Source: Tissierella pigra (lineage in GTDB: Bacteria > Bacillota > Clostridia > Tissierellales > Tissierellaceae). Taken from it: a stretch of 58,878 bases of DNA. The stretch lies in assembly GCF_009695605.1 (NCBI RefSeq), contig NZ_VUNQ01000022.1:1-58878 (forward strand). Reading direction: 5' to 3'. Below the pieces are notes generated by a model. It made no database searches. It saw only the letters and a program-made list of their open reading frames with translations, and was not told where the DNA came from. Positions 16,761-24,683 of the stretch are shown one piece after another. Both the position numbers and the translations under genes were made by a program. Within the stretch, counting starts at the first letter, position 1, and the number at the start of each line of letters is the position of its first letter.

Positions 16761-17594
16761 TTAATATTCATTAGCCATTTCCTCTAATATCATTGCTGTA
16801 GAATTTAGTTCCTCAATATTTGCTGTCATTTCTTCTAAAGCTGCAACTTGTTCTTGAAAAAGAATATCGGTTTCATTTATATTTCCTAATATATGATTTA
16901 TGGATTCTTTCATCCTGTTTAATACAACCTCTATTTTTTGTATTGATTCACTACTGGATGTTGAAAGTTTTCTTACTTCTTCTGCAACTATACCAAAACC
17001 TCTGCCATACTCTCCAGCTCTTGCAGCTTCTATAGTAGCATTTAACCCTAATAAATTTGTTTGTCTACCAACTCCATTTATAAATCTTATTATTTCATCG
17101 GTACCTTTAGCATCTTCATAGGCATCTTTAGCTATATCTAATACATTAGTATTGGATAAGGTAGCACCTTGTACTCCTGCAAAAATTTGTGTTATAGCTT
17201 GGGAAATTTCTTGTAAAGAGCTTGATAAGTTTTCTGACAACAAACCTATCTTTACTTGTTTTTCTAAACTTCTTCCTACACCAAAGGCACCAATAATTTC
17301 TCCATTTTCATCTCGAATAGGTACAGATACTGATCTAAAGGTTACACCAAATTTTTCCTCTGGAACAATCACCGATATTGTCTTTTCTTCTTCCATAGTT
17401 TCATACATACCATCCCCTTTTGTTACTTCATCACCTCTTCTAGCAGTAACTGGAATATTATCATTTATACTTTGATAAAGAAATTTTTTCCTATCTGTTA
17501 CTCCTATTATTATATCTTCACTAAAAAGTTCTGGAAGATAAGATGCTATATATATAAAATGATTAAAAATTTCCTCTTTAGTTTTTCCCTCCAC
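16761..17594 (-). CDS. soluble methyl-accepting chemotaxis-type sensor
   Basis: A 277-residue cytoplasmic receptor with no membrane segment. An N-terminal PAS/GAF-like ligand region (about residues 1-115, with SVPIRDENGEIIGAFGVG) is followed by a shortened coiled-coil signalling domain whose tip reads [16 protein letters not shown]. Start chosen at GTG 17594 because AGGGG lies seven bases upstream; the in-frame TTG at 17609 overlaps that site. It is the first gene after a sigma-54 promoter, ahead of ptb-buk, so it may sense the substrate or redox state linked to this pathway. Confidence 0.8.
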   Translation of the reverse strand: MEGKTKEEIFNHFIYIASYLPELFSEDIIIGVTDRKKFLYQSINDNIPVTARRGDEVTKGDGMYETMEEEKTISVIVPEEKFGVTFRSVSVPIRDENGEIIGAFGVGRSLEKQVKIGLLSENLSSSLQEISQAITQIFAGVQGATLSNTNVLDIAKDAYEDAKGTDEIIRFINGVGRQTNLLGLNATIEAARAGEYGRGFGIVAEEVRKLSTSSSESIQKIEVVLNRMKESINHILGNINETDILFQEQVAALEEMTANIEELNSTAMILEEMANEY

Positions 17595-17657
17595 AAAATC
17601 ACCCCTCAATTTTCATTATAAATAAATTCCATTTGATGAACTCACAACATTATACTT

Positions 17658-17672
17658 GCAATAAATATGCCA
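17658..17672 (-). promoter_or_regulatory. sigma-54 promoter of the chemoreceptor-ptb-buk operon
   Basis: Minus strand TGGCAT-ATTTA-TTGC, GG and GC ten bases apart; predicted start near 17646, about 52 bases before the GTG start of the soluble receptor. The inverted repeat TTCAATA-N6-TATTGAA (17727-17746) falls 81-100 bp upstream, the usual distance of an enhancer-binding site. Confidence 0.8.
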
Positions 17673-17680
17673 TATAAATA

Positions 17681-17722
17681 AAAATCACAATTAGTATAAA
17701 TACTCTTACTAATTGTGATTTT
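17681..17722. terminator. bidirectional terminator in left repeat copy
   Basis: Perfect 16-bp stem (17681-17696 with 17707-17722), ten-base loop, T-rich on both sides. It ends the electron-transfer operon coming from the right, just ahead of the sigma-54 promoter. Confidence 0.85.
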
Positions 17723-17778
17723 TTAATTCAATATTGCATTATTGAAATTCATTATTGTATTATTTTTCTATACCTATC

Positions 17779-18882
17779 TTAATTTTTACAGGGAATTGGT
17801 TTCTTTAAGGTTTTAGGTTTTATTCTTCCTGCTTTTATAATTGCCTCTTCCCCACAGACACTAATACAAGATCCACACTGAATACATTCATCTTGATCGA
17901 TTATGTGAATATACCTCTTCTTCCCTAATATTGCTTCTTCTTCACATATATTCTGACATTCATTACATCCATTACATTTATCATCAAGGATATGGTAGGT
18001 TATAAACTTACTACATACAGCAGCTTTACAATCTTTTTTTATTATATGTCCTAAGATTTCCTCTTTGAAATTATTAATAGCAGTTATTACTGTATTACCA
18101 GCTGCTATCCCAATATCGCATAAAGATTGATTCCGCATCTGATTACATAAGTCCAACAATTGCTCAATATCTTCAGCTTTTCCTCTTTTATTTGCAATAT
18201 CAGATAAAATCATATAAATCTGTGTAGTCCCTTCATGCCCAAAAACGCAACGTCCACAAGATTCACTTAAATATCTTTTTGAAATATCAACAAGCCTATC
18301 TAAAATACAATGACTTTCATCAAAAATAAATATATAATCTGTAGTCAGTTCAATTTCATCATCTAATTGTTCATCTGATATTAAAGTTCCCATAGGATAT
18401 CCAAAGTACATTCCCTTAAATTTATTATCAGATCTGCACTGATTCAATATATCCCTTGGTTTTACATTTTTATTAAAAGAAAATAATCCTTTGTTTTTAA
18501 TATTACCATTAATAAACACAGCCTTATTTTTAGACCCTAATAGTTCTTCAACAGAGTATATTGGTAATTTTTTATTAATTCCATATGGTATTGGTTTTTC
18601 GCCTTTAATTAAACTTTCAATTGCTGTTAAGTTCCCATAAACAAAATTATTTATGACTTCTGTTTCTAAAATTTCTATATTTGAATCTGGTAAAGTTTTT
18701 ATTTGTTCTTTTAGTAAGTCTATTGTCTTTTTGTCCTTTTTATCAACAATTAAATATTTTTTAATCATTGGATCTTCTGATATTGAATCTATAACCTGTG
18801 AGATATTATCCTTTAATATTTCTAGAGAAACTGGTGCTTCTGAATATATAGGTACAGTATTGCAAACTATTGTGTTGTCCAT
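17779..18882 (-). CDS. NuoF-like Fe-S protein lacking the NADH/FMN domain
   Basis: A protein of about 367 residues that keeps only the back half of the NuoF/HydB family: an SLBB-like stretch, the cluster-N3 region around SESCGRCVFGHEGT and SLCDIG, and two C-terminal ferredoxin motifs (CNGCNECQNIC, CIQCGSCISVC). The FMN/NADH motifs (GRGGAGFP, GEPGTFKDR) are absent and the third N3 cysteine is glycine (CGRCVFG instead of CxxCxxC). It probably passes electrons between its 699-residue partner and another enzyme. Start set at ATG 18882, eight bases behind AGAGG. It follows the partner gene within a few bases. Confidence 0.75.
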   Translation of the reverse strand: MDNTIVCNTVPIYSEAPVSLEILKDNISQVIDSISEDPMIKKYLIVDKKDKKTIDLLKEQIKTLPDSNIEILETEVINNFVYGNLTAIESLIKGEKPIPYGINKKLPIYSVEELLGSKNKAVFINGNIKNKGLFSFNKNVKPRDILNQCRSDNKFKGMYFGYPMGTLISDEQLDDEIELTTDYIFIFDESHCILDRLVDISKRYLSESCGRCVFGHEGTTQIYMILSDIANKRGKAEDIEQLLDLCNQMRNQSLCDIGIAAGNTVITAINNFKEEILGHIIKKDCKAAVCSKFITYHILDDKCNGCNECQNICEEEAILGKKRYIHIIDQDECIQCGSCISVCGEEAIIKAGRIKPKTLKKPIPCKN

Positions 18883-18893
18883 TTTCATCACCT

Positions 18894-20993
18894 CTAATAT
18901 TCATTCCAAAATTTTGGATTATTTAGATTTAACCTTAGATCACATTGCAAACATCTATTAGCTTCTTTCATTGCTAACTCTTCTTCAAATGCATTTTCAA
19001 TTGTTTCAAAACTACTCTTCCTTCTATCTAAGGATATCATAGATGGGCTATTTCTTTCTAGGTCTCCAAAACCTGGACATTGTCCAATATACGGATCTGG
19101 AATTTCATATTCTAATAGCTTTTCAGTAATATCCCCATCCCCCCCAAAATATTTATCTATTTCTTCTGCTGCTTTTCTTCCTGCTACAATAGCTTCTACT
19201 ACAGACTTGGTTCCTGTAACTACATCTCCTGCAGCATATACTCCCTCTATATTTGTTTTTAAACTATTATCTACTTTAATATAGGAATTATTTATTAATT
19301 CTAAATTCATTTTATCGGTTCCATAAGGTCTCTGTCCTACTGCAAATATTACATTATCAACTTCTACTATTTCCTCCGTGCCTTCTACTAATTCTAAAAC
19401 TGCTCTTCGATTTTCATCAAAATAAAACTTATCTACCTTCTTTAATTCTACTCCTTGAACCTTTTCCTCTCCCGTAATCCTTAAGAATGAGTGTCCAGAG
19501 TGCAATATAATGCCTTCTTCTTTACCTTCTTGAATCTCATCCTTTCCTGCTGTCATTTTGTCTATTGTTTCAAGGCAAGCTATATGAACCTCTTCCACTC
19601 CTAGCCTAATGGCTGTTCTGGCACAATCATAAGCCACATTACCACCACCTAGAACCATGAGTTTTTTACCTAGTTTTATCCTTTCTCCTCGCCTTGTTCT
19701 TTTTAGGAAGTCTGTATTTACATAAACTCCATCCAAATCATTTCCATCTATTGGAAGCTTAGTACCGTTATGAGTTCCTATAGTAATCAATACAGAATCA
19801 TAGCCTTCTTCCAATAACTCTTTTGGCGAATTAATTTTTCTTCCAGTAACTAAGTTTACTCCCTCATCAATAATAGTTGATATTTCTTTATCCAATAGCT
19901 CATCTGACAATCTATATGATGGAATTCCATATCTACATTGACCACCGGCTTTTTCATTCTCTTCAAATACTGTAACTTCATGTCCCTTTTTATTTAAATA
20001 ATATGCAGCTGTTAAACCTGCTGGCCCAGCACCTATAACTCCTACCTTTTTTCCTGTTCTATTAGAATTAAGTGCATTGTTTTTCCATTGAGCATTATCA
20101 TTTACAGAGGCAGCTCTCTTTAATTTGCAAATGGAAATAGGTTTTCCTAATTCATTTCTTTTACAGTTATCTTCACACAAATGATTACATACACTTCCTA
20201 ATATCTCTGGAAATGGTACCTTCTCTCTGATTACTGCTGTGGCTTTAGAAAAATCACCTTCTTTTATATATCTAATATATCTTGGAATATCTATATGGGC
20301 AGGACAAGCAGTTTTACATGGTACTATTGCTTCTCTATATGATATATCTTCATTAAGAACACCAACAGCATCCATTATAGATCCAGTTGGGCAAACCTCT
20401 ATACAAGCACCACAGAACCTGCAGCCAGCTTCACGTAAGGATACTCCTTCATCTACTCCCACTTGAATACCATCCTTGGTTCTTTGATAATCTAAAACTT
20501 TAACTCCACGTAATTCCCTGCAGGCTCTGATACATCGTCCACAACGAATACATCTAGTAAATAGATGTCTAATCAATGGGTTACTTTCATCAGTTTGTAC
20601 TGTTCTTGTTTTTCTTCTCCATCCCTCTGGACCTACACCCATATATTGATATAGAGATTGTAATTCACAATTTCCATACTTAGGGCATCCTGTACAATCT
20701 GCAGGATGGGTAGCTAATATTAATTCCATGGCCATTTTTCTTGTTTTATCTGCTTTTGGCGAATCAACCTTAATAACCATGCCATCTCTTGCCATTGTTT
20801 TACAGGCTGGTACTGGCTCTTCTATTCCTTCCACTTCTACAGAACACAACCTGCATCCACCAACTGCCTCTAAATCTGGGTGTTTACATAGATGCGGTAT
20901 GTATATGCCTGAGTCAGCTGCCATATCCAGAATGAACTTACCTTCATCTGCTATTATTTCTTTTCCATCAATTACTATTTTCATCTTTAGCAT
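18894..20993 (-). CDS. NuoG/HydA-type Fe-S plus GltD-type FAD/NAD(P) oxidoreductase fusion
   Basis: A 699-residue modular redox protein. In order: a plant-type [2Fe-2S] domain (Cys36, 47, 50, 64); a His-Cys3 [4Fe-4S] motif (His96, Cys100, 103, 109); two ferredoxin motifs (CIRCGRCIRAC and CRFCGACIEVC, about 150-205); a helical Fe-S domain starting CKTACPAHID; and a GltD-like domain with FAD site GVIGAGPAGLTAAY and NAD(P) site VLGGGNVAYDC. Similar fusions occur in electron-bifurcating transhydrogenase-like complexes. Here it likely delivers NAD(P)H or ferredoxin electrons to the fumarate-reductase-like or flavodoxin-fold enzyme of the same operon. Confidence 0.85.
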   Translation of the reverse strand: MLKMKIVIDGKEIIADEGKFILDMAADSGIYIPHLCKHPDLEAVGGCRLCSVEVEGIEEPVPACKTMARDGMVIKVDSPKADKTRKMAMELILATHPADCTGCPKYGNCELQSLYQYMGVGPEGWRRKTRTVQTDESNPLIRHLFTRCIRCGRCIRACRELRGVKVLDYQRTKDGIQVGVDEGVSLREAGCRFCGACIEVCPTGSIMDAVGVLNEDISYREAIVPCKTACPAHIDIPRYIRYIKEGDFSKATAVIREKVPFPEILGSVCNHLCEDNCKRNELGKPISICKLKRAASVNDNAQWKNNALNSNRTGKKVGVIGAGPAGLTAAYYLNKKGHEVTVFEENEKAGGQCRYGIPSYRLSDELLDKEISTIIDEGVNLVTGRKINSPKELLEEGYDSVLITIGTHNGTKLPIDGNDLDGVYVNTDFLKRTRRGERIKLGKKLMVLGGGNVAYDCARTAIRLGVEEVHIACLETIDKMTAGKDEIQEGKEEGIILHSGHSFLRITGEEKVQGVELKKVDKFYFDENRRAVLELVEGTEEIVEVDNVIFAVGQRPYGTDKMNLELINNSYIKVDNSLKTNIEGVYAAGDVVTGTKSVVEAIVAGRKAAEEIDKYFGGDGDITEKLLEYEIPDPYIGQCPGFGDLERNSPSMISLDRRKSSFETIENAFEEELAMKEANRCLQCDLRLNLNNPKFWNEY

Positions 20994-21008
20994 TTCCTCC
21001 TTAAATTA

Positions 21009-21034
21009 GTCTAGCTGAATATTATCAGCCAGAC
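21009..21034 (-). terminator. small intra-operon hairpin
   Basis: Ten-base arms with one mismatch and a six-base loop between the flavoprotein and the 699-residue redox gene. No strong U-tract, so RNA processing or partial attenuation is as likely as termination. Confidence 0.35.
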
Positions 21035-21067
21035 CATATATCCTATAAGGAATATTTATTATAATTT

Positions 21068-22540
21068 TTATAATGAATTTGCTGCATTTTCACCAGCAAT
21101 ACGCCCACTATTTAGACAGAATCCCATTGTATTTCCTGCCAGTATAAATGGATAGCTGTCCCCATAAATATTACAGGCATCAGTACCCACTGCATATAGA
21201 CCTTGAATTACTTTTGAATCCTGAGTCATTACCTCTGTTCTATGATTAATTAAAATTCCACCTAAACTTCCATATGCTCCTACATTTTGACGACAGCAAT
21301 AAAATGGCCCTTTGGCAATTGGTTGCATATAAGCCCTATCTTTTTCAAATATTTCATCAAATCCTGCTTCACACATACTGTTATATTCTTCTACTTGATC
21401 TAGCAATCCTTGGACGTCAATCCCTGCCTTTTCTGCAAGTTCTTCAATTGTATCAGCTTGTGTTATTGGCTCATATCCCTCTGCAATATCTCTCTCCCAC
21501 TGCTCATCAAAATGATCAAATAAGTCATGAGGGTGTACGTGTGATACTATATCTGCTCCATGTTTCTTATATCTCTTTAACATTCTGCTATCAAAAATTG
21601 AAAACGCCACATGACCTGGCTGTGCAGATATTGCATTACCTGTAAATGTTGTATTTCCAATTTGATCCTCTGGCATAAATCTTTCTCCATTTCTATTTAC
21701 CCATAGACAAGGTTGGCGGAAAACTCCATCAAGGATAAAGTGATTCATGTTATCTGGTAATTGATACATTAGCTCCATTGTACATTTAGTTTGACCTGCA
21801 CCTGCTTCCCAAGCCATCTTAATTCCTTCACCTTTCATGCCTGGAATAGCAAAGTTAAAAATAGTCTCTCCAAATTTATATCCAGTTTCTTCTCTAATCA
21901 TTTCTGGGTTATCACCGAATCCGCCAGTTGCTAATATAATAGATTTCGCTCTAGCTTCAATTTCTTGCCCATCTTTATCCTTTGCAAAAACTCCCACTGC
22001 CTTGCCGTCTTCCATGATTATTTTCGTTACTGGAGTTTCTAATAAAATTTCCACACCTAATTCTATAGCTCTTTCGGTCATTTTCTTTGTCATAGTTGAT
22101 GCACAACGTGGTCCTGGAGGTCCACCACCTTCTGGTTTTACAACATGCCACGTAAATTCACCATCGGAATATGGCCTAGTTGCTTCTGGAGCACTAAATG
22201 CTCTTTGTACTCCAACAAATTCAACACCCATATCCATTAACCAATCTATGGTATCACCAGATTTGAAATAATAATCACGAACTAAACGTGCATTCACGCC
22301 ATAATGTGTAAAATACATATGTTTTCTAAATGCTTCTCCCGGTGATAAAGAAACCATTTGTTGTTTTTGTATTGAGGATCCTACTCCTAAAGGCCCCATA
22401 CCCATATTTGCAGCTCCACCTGTTGTATTTGATTTTTCAAAGGTTATTACATTAGCTCCATTTTCTGCTGCTGCAATACTTGCTGCTAAACCTGATAATC
22501 CTGCCGCAACTACAATTACATCTGTTTCCAACTTTTTCAT
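21068..22540 (-). CDS. fumarate reductase/ketosteroid dehydrogenase-like FAD protein
   Basis: A 490-residue soluble flavoprotein of the fumarate reductase flavoprotein/FAD_binding_2 group. The N-terminal dinucleotide motif is VVAAGLSGLAASIAAAENGA, a middle segment reads ILATGGFGDNPEM, and the C-terminal FAD contact reads GLYAVGTDACNIYGDSYPF. There is no covalent-haem or FMN-binding N-terminal domain and no signal peptide, so it acts in the cytoplasm. Relatives reduce or introduce C=C bonds in fumarate, urocanate or steroid rings. In an operon with a PhlG-type hydrolase, reduction of an enone or cinnamoyl-type double bond in a polyphenol intermediate is plausible. Confidence 0.8.
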   Translation of the reverse strand: MKKLETDVIVVAAGLSGLAASIAAAENGANVITFEKSNTTGGAANMGMGPLGVGSSIQKQQMVSLSPGEAFRKHMYFTHYGVNARLVRDYYFKSGDTIDWLMDMGVEFVGVQRAFSAPEATRPYSDGEFTWHVVKPEGGGPPGPRCASTMTKKMTERAIELGVEILLETPVTKIIMEDGKAVGVFAKDKDGQEIEARAKSIILATGGFGDNPEMIREETGYKFGETIFNFAIPGMKGEGIKMAWEAGAGQTKCTMELMYQLPDNMNHFILDGVFRQPCLWVNRNGERFMPEDQIGNTTFTGNAISAQPGHVAFSIFDSRMLKRYKKHGADIVSHVHPHDLFDHFDEQWERDIAEGYEPITQADTIEELAEKAGIDVQGLLDQVEEYNSMCEAGFDEIFEKDRAYMQPIAKGPFYCCRQNVGAYGSLGGILINHRTEVMTQDSKVIQGLYAVGTDACNIYGDSYPFILAGNTMGFCLNSGRIAGENAANSL

Positions 22541-22557
22541 ATCTTGTTCCTCCTTTA

Positions 22558-23517
22558 TTATTCAGATTTATTTGTTTCTATAGACGGGAAGTTTAATTCC
22601 TTATACTTTCCAATCTTTGAATTCACAATTGCCTTATTCTCTTCTGTGTAAAATCCTCCTTGAGTGTGACCAATTTCAACTAGATGATGAGCACGTCCCT
22701 CTACTGTTGTTCTATCACGGCAAAGCCCATCTTCCTGAATTACAAACTCCCATTTATTATTGTCAGTCTTCTCCAATGTTCCACCTGCCCCACAAACTTG
22801 ACATTCAATAGGAAAGTGAAGACCATCCCATTGTTCCTCTCCAAGAATTAAGGCATTGGAATGACAATTTGGACACCATCCCATATTTGGATCTCCTAGC
22901 CATGTTCTTTCTTCTGGAGTAGTATTAACTGCCTTCATCACATTTTCCCCAACTTCTCTTGCACGAGCAATCATATCATCGTGAAGCAAGCATTGTGCTG
23001 GAGCTGGCACTCTAGTTGCTAAATACATATCAACTACTTTAATATCCGTCGTAAACATTCCTGCTTGTAATGTCTCAAGAGCCATAGACTGCCACGAACG
23101 AGTAGAACCTCCTACTGCAATTAATCCACCAACACGATCTCTATGTTCTATGGCATTAATTGATTCTAGAAAAGCAGTTTCATAACTAAGACTTCTTTGT
23201 AAAAACCTGGCCATGGTAGCAGTAGCCATTAAGTCATAAGTTGGAGCAGAAAAAATAACTCCATCTTGTTCTAACATTACTTCCATAATTTCTTTTTTGT
23301 CATCCCTTTGGTCAAGGGTACATCCGAGATTTTTTCCCTGAGACATACCATGGGTACATACAGTACAGCCTGTACAATCAATGATATTATAATCCCTCAA
23401 GTTAATCATAGTAACTTCCGCTCCAGCCTCCTGACAATATAATAAAGCCTCTTTTAAAAGAATTTCACTATTACTATTTTTCCTACCTGCAGTAATCCCC
23501 ATTATCTTCTTTTTCAT
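22558..23517 (-). CDS. flavodoxin-fold NAD(P)H-dependent FMN reductase, possible flavone-reductase-like ene-reductase
   Basis: A 319-residue protein whose first 190 residues are an NADPH-dependent FMN reductase/flavodoxin-like domain: GITAGRKNSNSE phosphate-binding loop, CTGCTVCTHG cysteine pair and FSAPTYDLMA. A zinc-ribbon-like segment follows (CPNCH … CQVCG, about residues 214-245) and then a C-terminal extension. From memory, the gut flavone reductase that hydrogenates the C2-C3 bond of flavones is also an FMN enzyme of a comparable class, which would fit this context, but I cannot test the similarity. Generic FMN reductase is the alternative. Confidence 0.7.
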   Translation of the reverse strand: MKKKIMGITAGRKNSNSEILLKEALLYCQEAGAEVTMINLRDYNIIDCTGCTVCTHGMSQGKNLGCTLDQRDDKKEIMEVMLEQDGVIFSAPTYDLMATATMARFLQRSLSYETAFLESINAIEHRDRVGGLIAVGGSTRSWQSMALETLQAGMFTTDIKVVDMYLATRVPAPAQCLLHDDMIARAREVGENVMKAVNTTPEERTWLGDPNMGWCPNCHSNALILGEEQWDGLHFPIECQVCGAGGTLEKTDNNKWEFVIQEDGLCRDRTTVEGRAHHLVEIGHTQGGFYTEENKAIVNSKIGKYKELNFPSIETNKSE

Positions 23518-23619
23518 TATTATTCTCCCCTTGCTTAAAATTTTAATATAAAACTATACTGGAAATTATTACACAAGCAAATACCTTTAAAATAACAAAA
23601 CCTTAATTACTAAATTGAT

Positions 23620-24447
23620 TTAGATAAAAGATTTCTCTTTCTCCTCTTCATAGATCTTAGGCAAAAAAGAAGCCAAATGCGTATATTCTTCAACTGCATG
23701 GTTAGCCAAGGCTTTTATAGCCTCTATAGGTACTTGTATTCCTGGTGGCAATAGTTTAACAGTTTTTTTGTCTATGATTCTATATCCCATCCAAAATCTT
23801 GTACGAAACTCCACTCCACCTTCTATCTCCCTTATGAAATGACACATAATTGCAGGAATCTTTGGTGCATCTTCTGGAGCTCCTTCCATAGATGATAGTC
23901 CATTCCCTATAACTACAGTTCCCACATTTGGAGAATGAAATCTCTTCATATCAAAACCAACATCTTCTGGTTTTAAGAAATTAATTGCAATATTTTCAAT
24001 TCCTATTCCTGTATCTTCTTTTACATAGTGTGTTATTCCTTGAAATCTATCTGTCATAGAAGTATTTGGGTCTAATATTTTTTCTCTATCTTTTTCATCT
24101 ATTGAAACACCATAATGGCCTTTATTGAACCATAACATATAACGTAAGTCTTCAAGTCCATGCCATGCAAACCACCAATTCACCATATCAATTGTAACCC
24201 CTGGCATCTTGTTTAATACTGCAATATACCCTGTACCATTTTCTAAATTACAATATCCTGTTTCCACATCAAAATATCCCGGATTTAAAAGATCATTAAT
24301 ATCTTCAGGCAATAAAGCCTTACTGGGCTCCATTGACCCTTGGGCTAAAATCTCCAATAGCTCTTTATTAGGTGGAGTTATTGGATTATAAAAATACTTA
24401 GAATAAGATTTTGATTGTTCTTCTTTTGTTAATTCTCTTATACTCAT
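23620..24447 (-). CDS. PhlG/phloretin hydrolase family C-C hydrolase
   Basis: A 275-residue protein with the features of the 2,4-diacetylphloroglucinol hydrolase family, which also contains phloretin hydrolase. Zinc ligands are recognisable with PhlG-like spacing: His111 (WFNKGH), an acidic residue near Glu144, and His250-x3-Glu254 (NHAVEE). These enzymes hydrolyse the bond between an acyl group and a phloroglucinol ring, releasing phloroglucinol. It is the lead gene of a sigma-54 operon, and the second operon encodes phloroglucinol breakdown, so a supply role is very likely. Whether the natural substrate is phloretin or another acylphloroglucinol cannot be read from sequence. Confidence 0.85.
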   Translation of the reverse strand: MSIRELTKEEQSKSYSKYFYNPITPPNKELLEILAQGSMEPSKALLPEDINDLLNPGYFDVETGYCNLENGTGYIAVLNKMPGVTIDMVNWWFAWHGLEDLRYMLWFNKGHYGVSIDEKDREKILDPNTSMTDRFQGITHYVKEDTGIGIENIAINFLKPEDVGFDMKRFHSPNVGTVVIGNGLSSMEGAPEDAPKIPAIMCHFIREIEGGVEFRTRFWMGYRIIDKKTVKLLPPGIQVPIEAIKALANHAVEEYTHLASFLPKIYEEEKEKSFI

Positions 24448-24501
24448 CTTTTCATCTCCCTTATTTATATTTTTATATGAAGAATTCCACTTTATAATAT
24501 T

Positions 24502-24516
24502 GCAATTAATATGCCA
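24502..24516 (-). promoter_or_regulatory. sigma-54 promoter of the PhlG-type hydrolase operon
   Basis: Minus strand TGGCAT-ATTAA-TTGC, GG and GC ten bases apart; predicted start near 24490, 43 bases before the hydrolase ATG. A short palindrome TACAATTGTA at about 24587-24596 lies roughly 100 bp upstream, within the space shared with the divergent activator gene. Confidence 0.8.
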
Positions 24517-24683
24517 GTTATCTCATAACTAAATTTGTTAGTTTTAAAATTGTCAATGTTTTAGCTTTGTAATATTTTTTTACACTTATTTTTACAATTG
24601 TATATTTTTCTTCCACTATCAATTTACATTTAACTAGTCATGTGGTATCTTATATACAAATTAATCTTTTTCGGAGGTAAATT

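Larger units (their letters stand above)
17652..17776. repeat. 125-bp direct repeat, left copy
   Basis: Identical to 26126-26250 except for one base (17763 versus 26237). It contains a sigma-54 promoter, a 16-bp-stem terminator, an inverted repeat TTCAATA-N6-TATTGAA and, at 17762-17776, the last codons of the TyrR-type activator gene (…GIEK-stop) without the rest of that gene. Together the copies bracket an 8.35-kb catabolic module. Confidence 0.95.
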
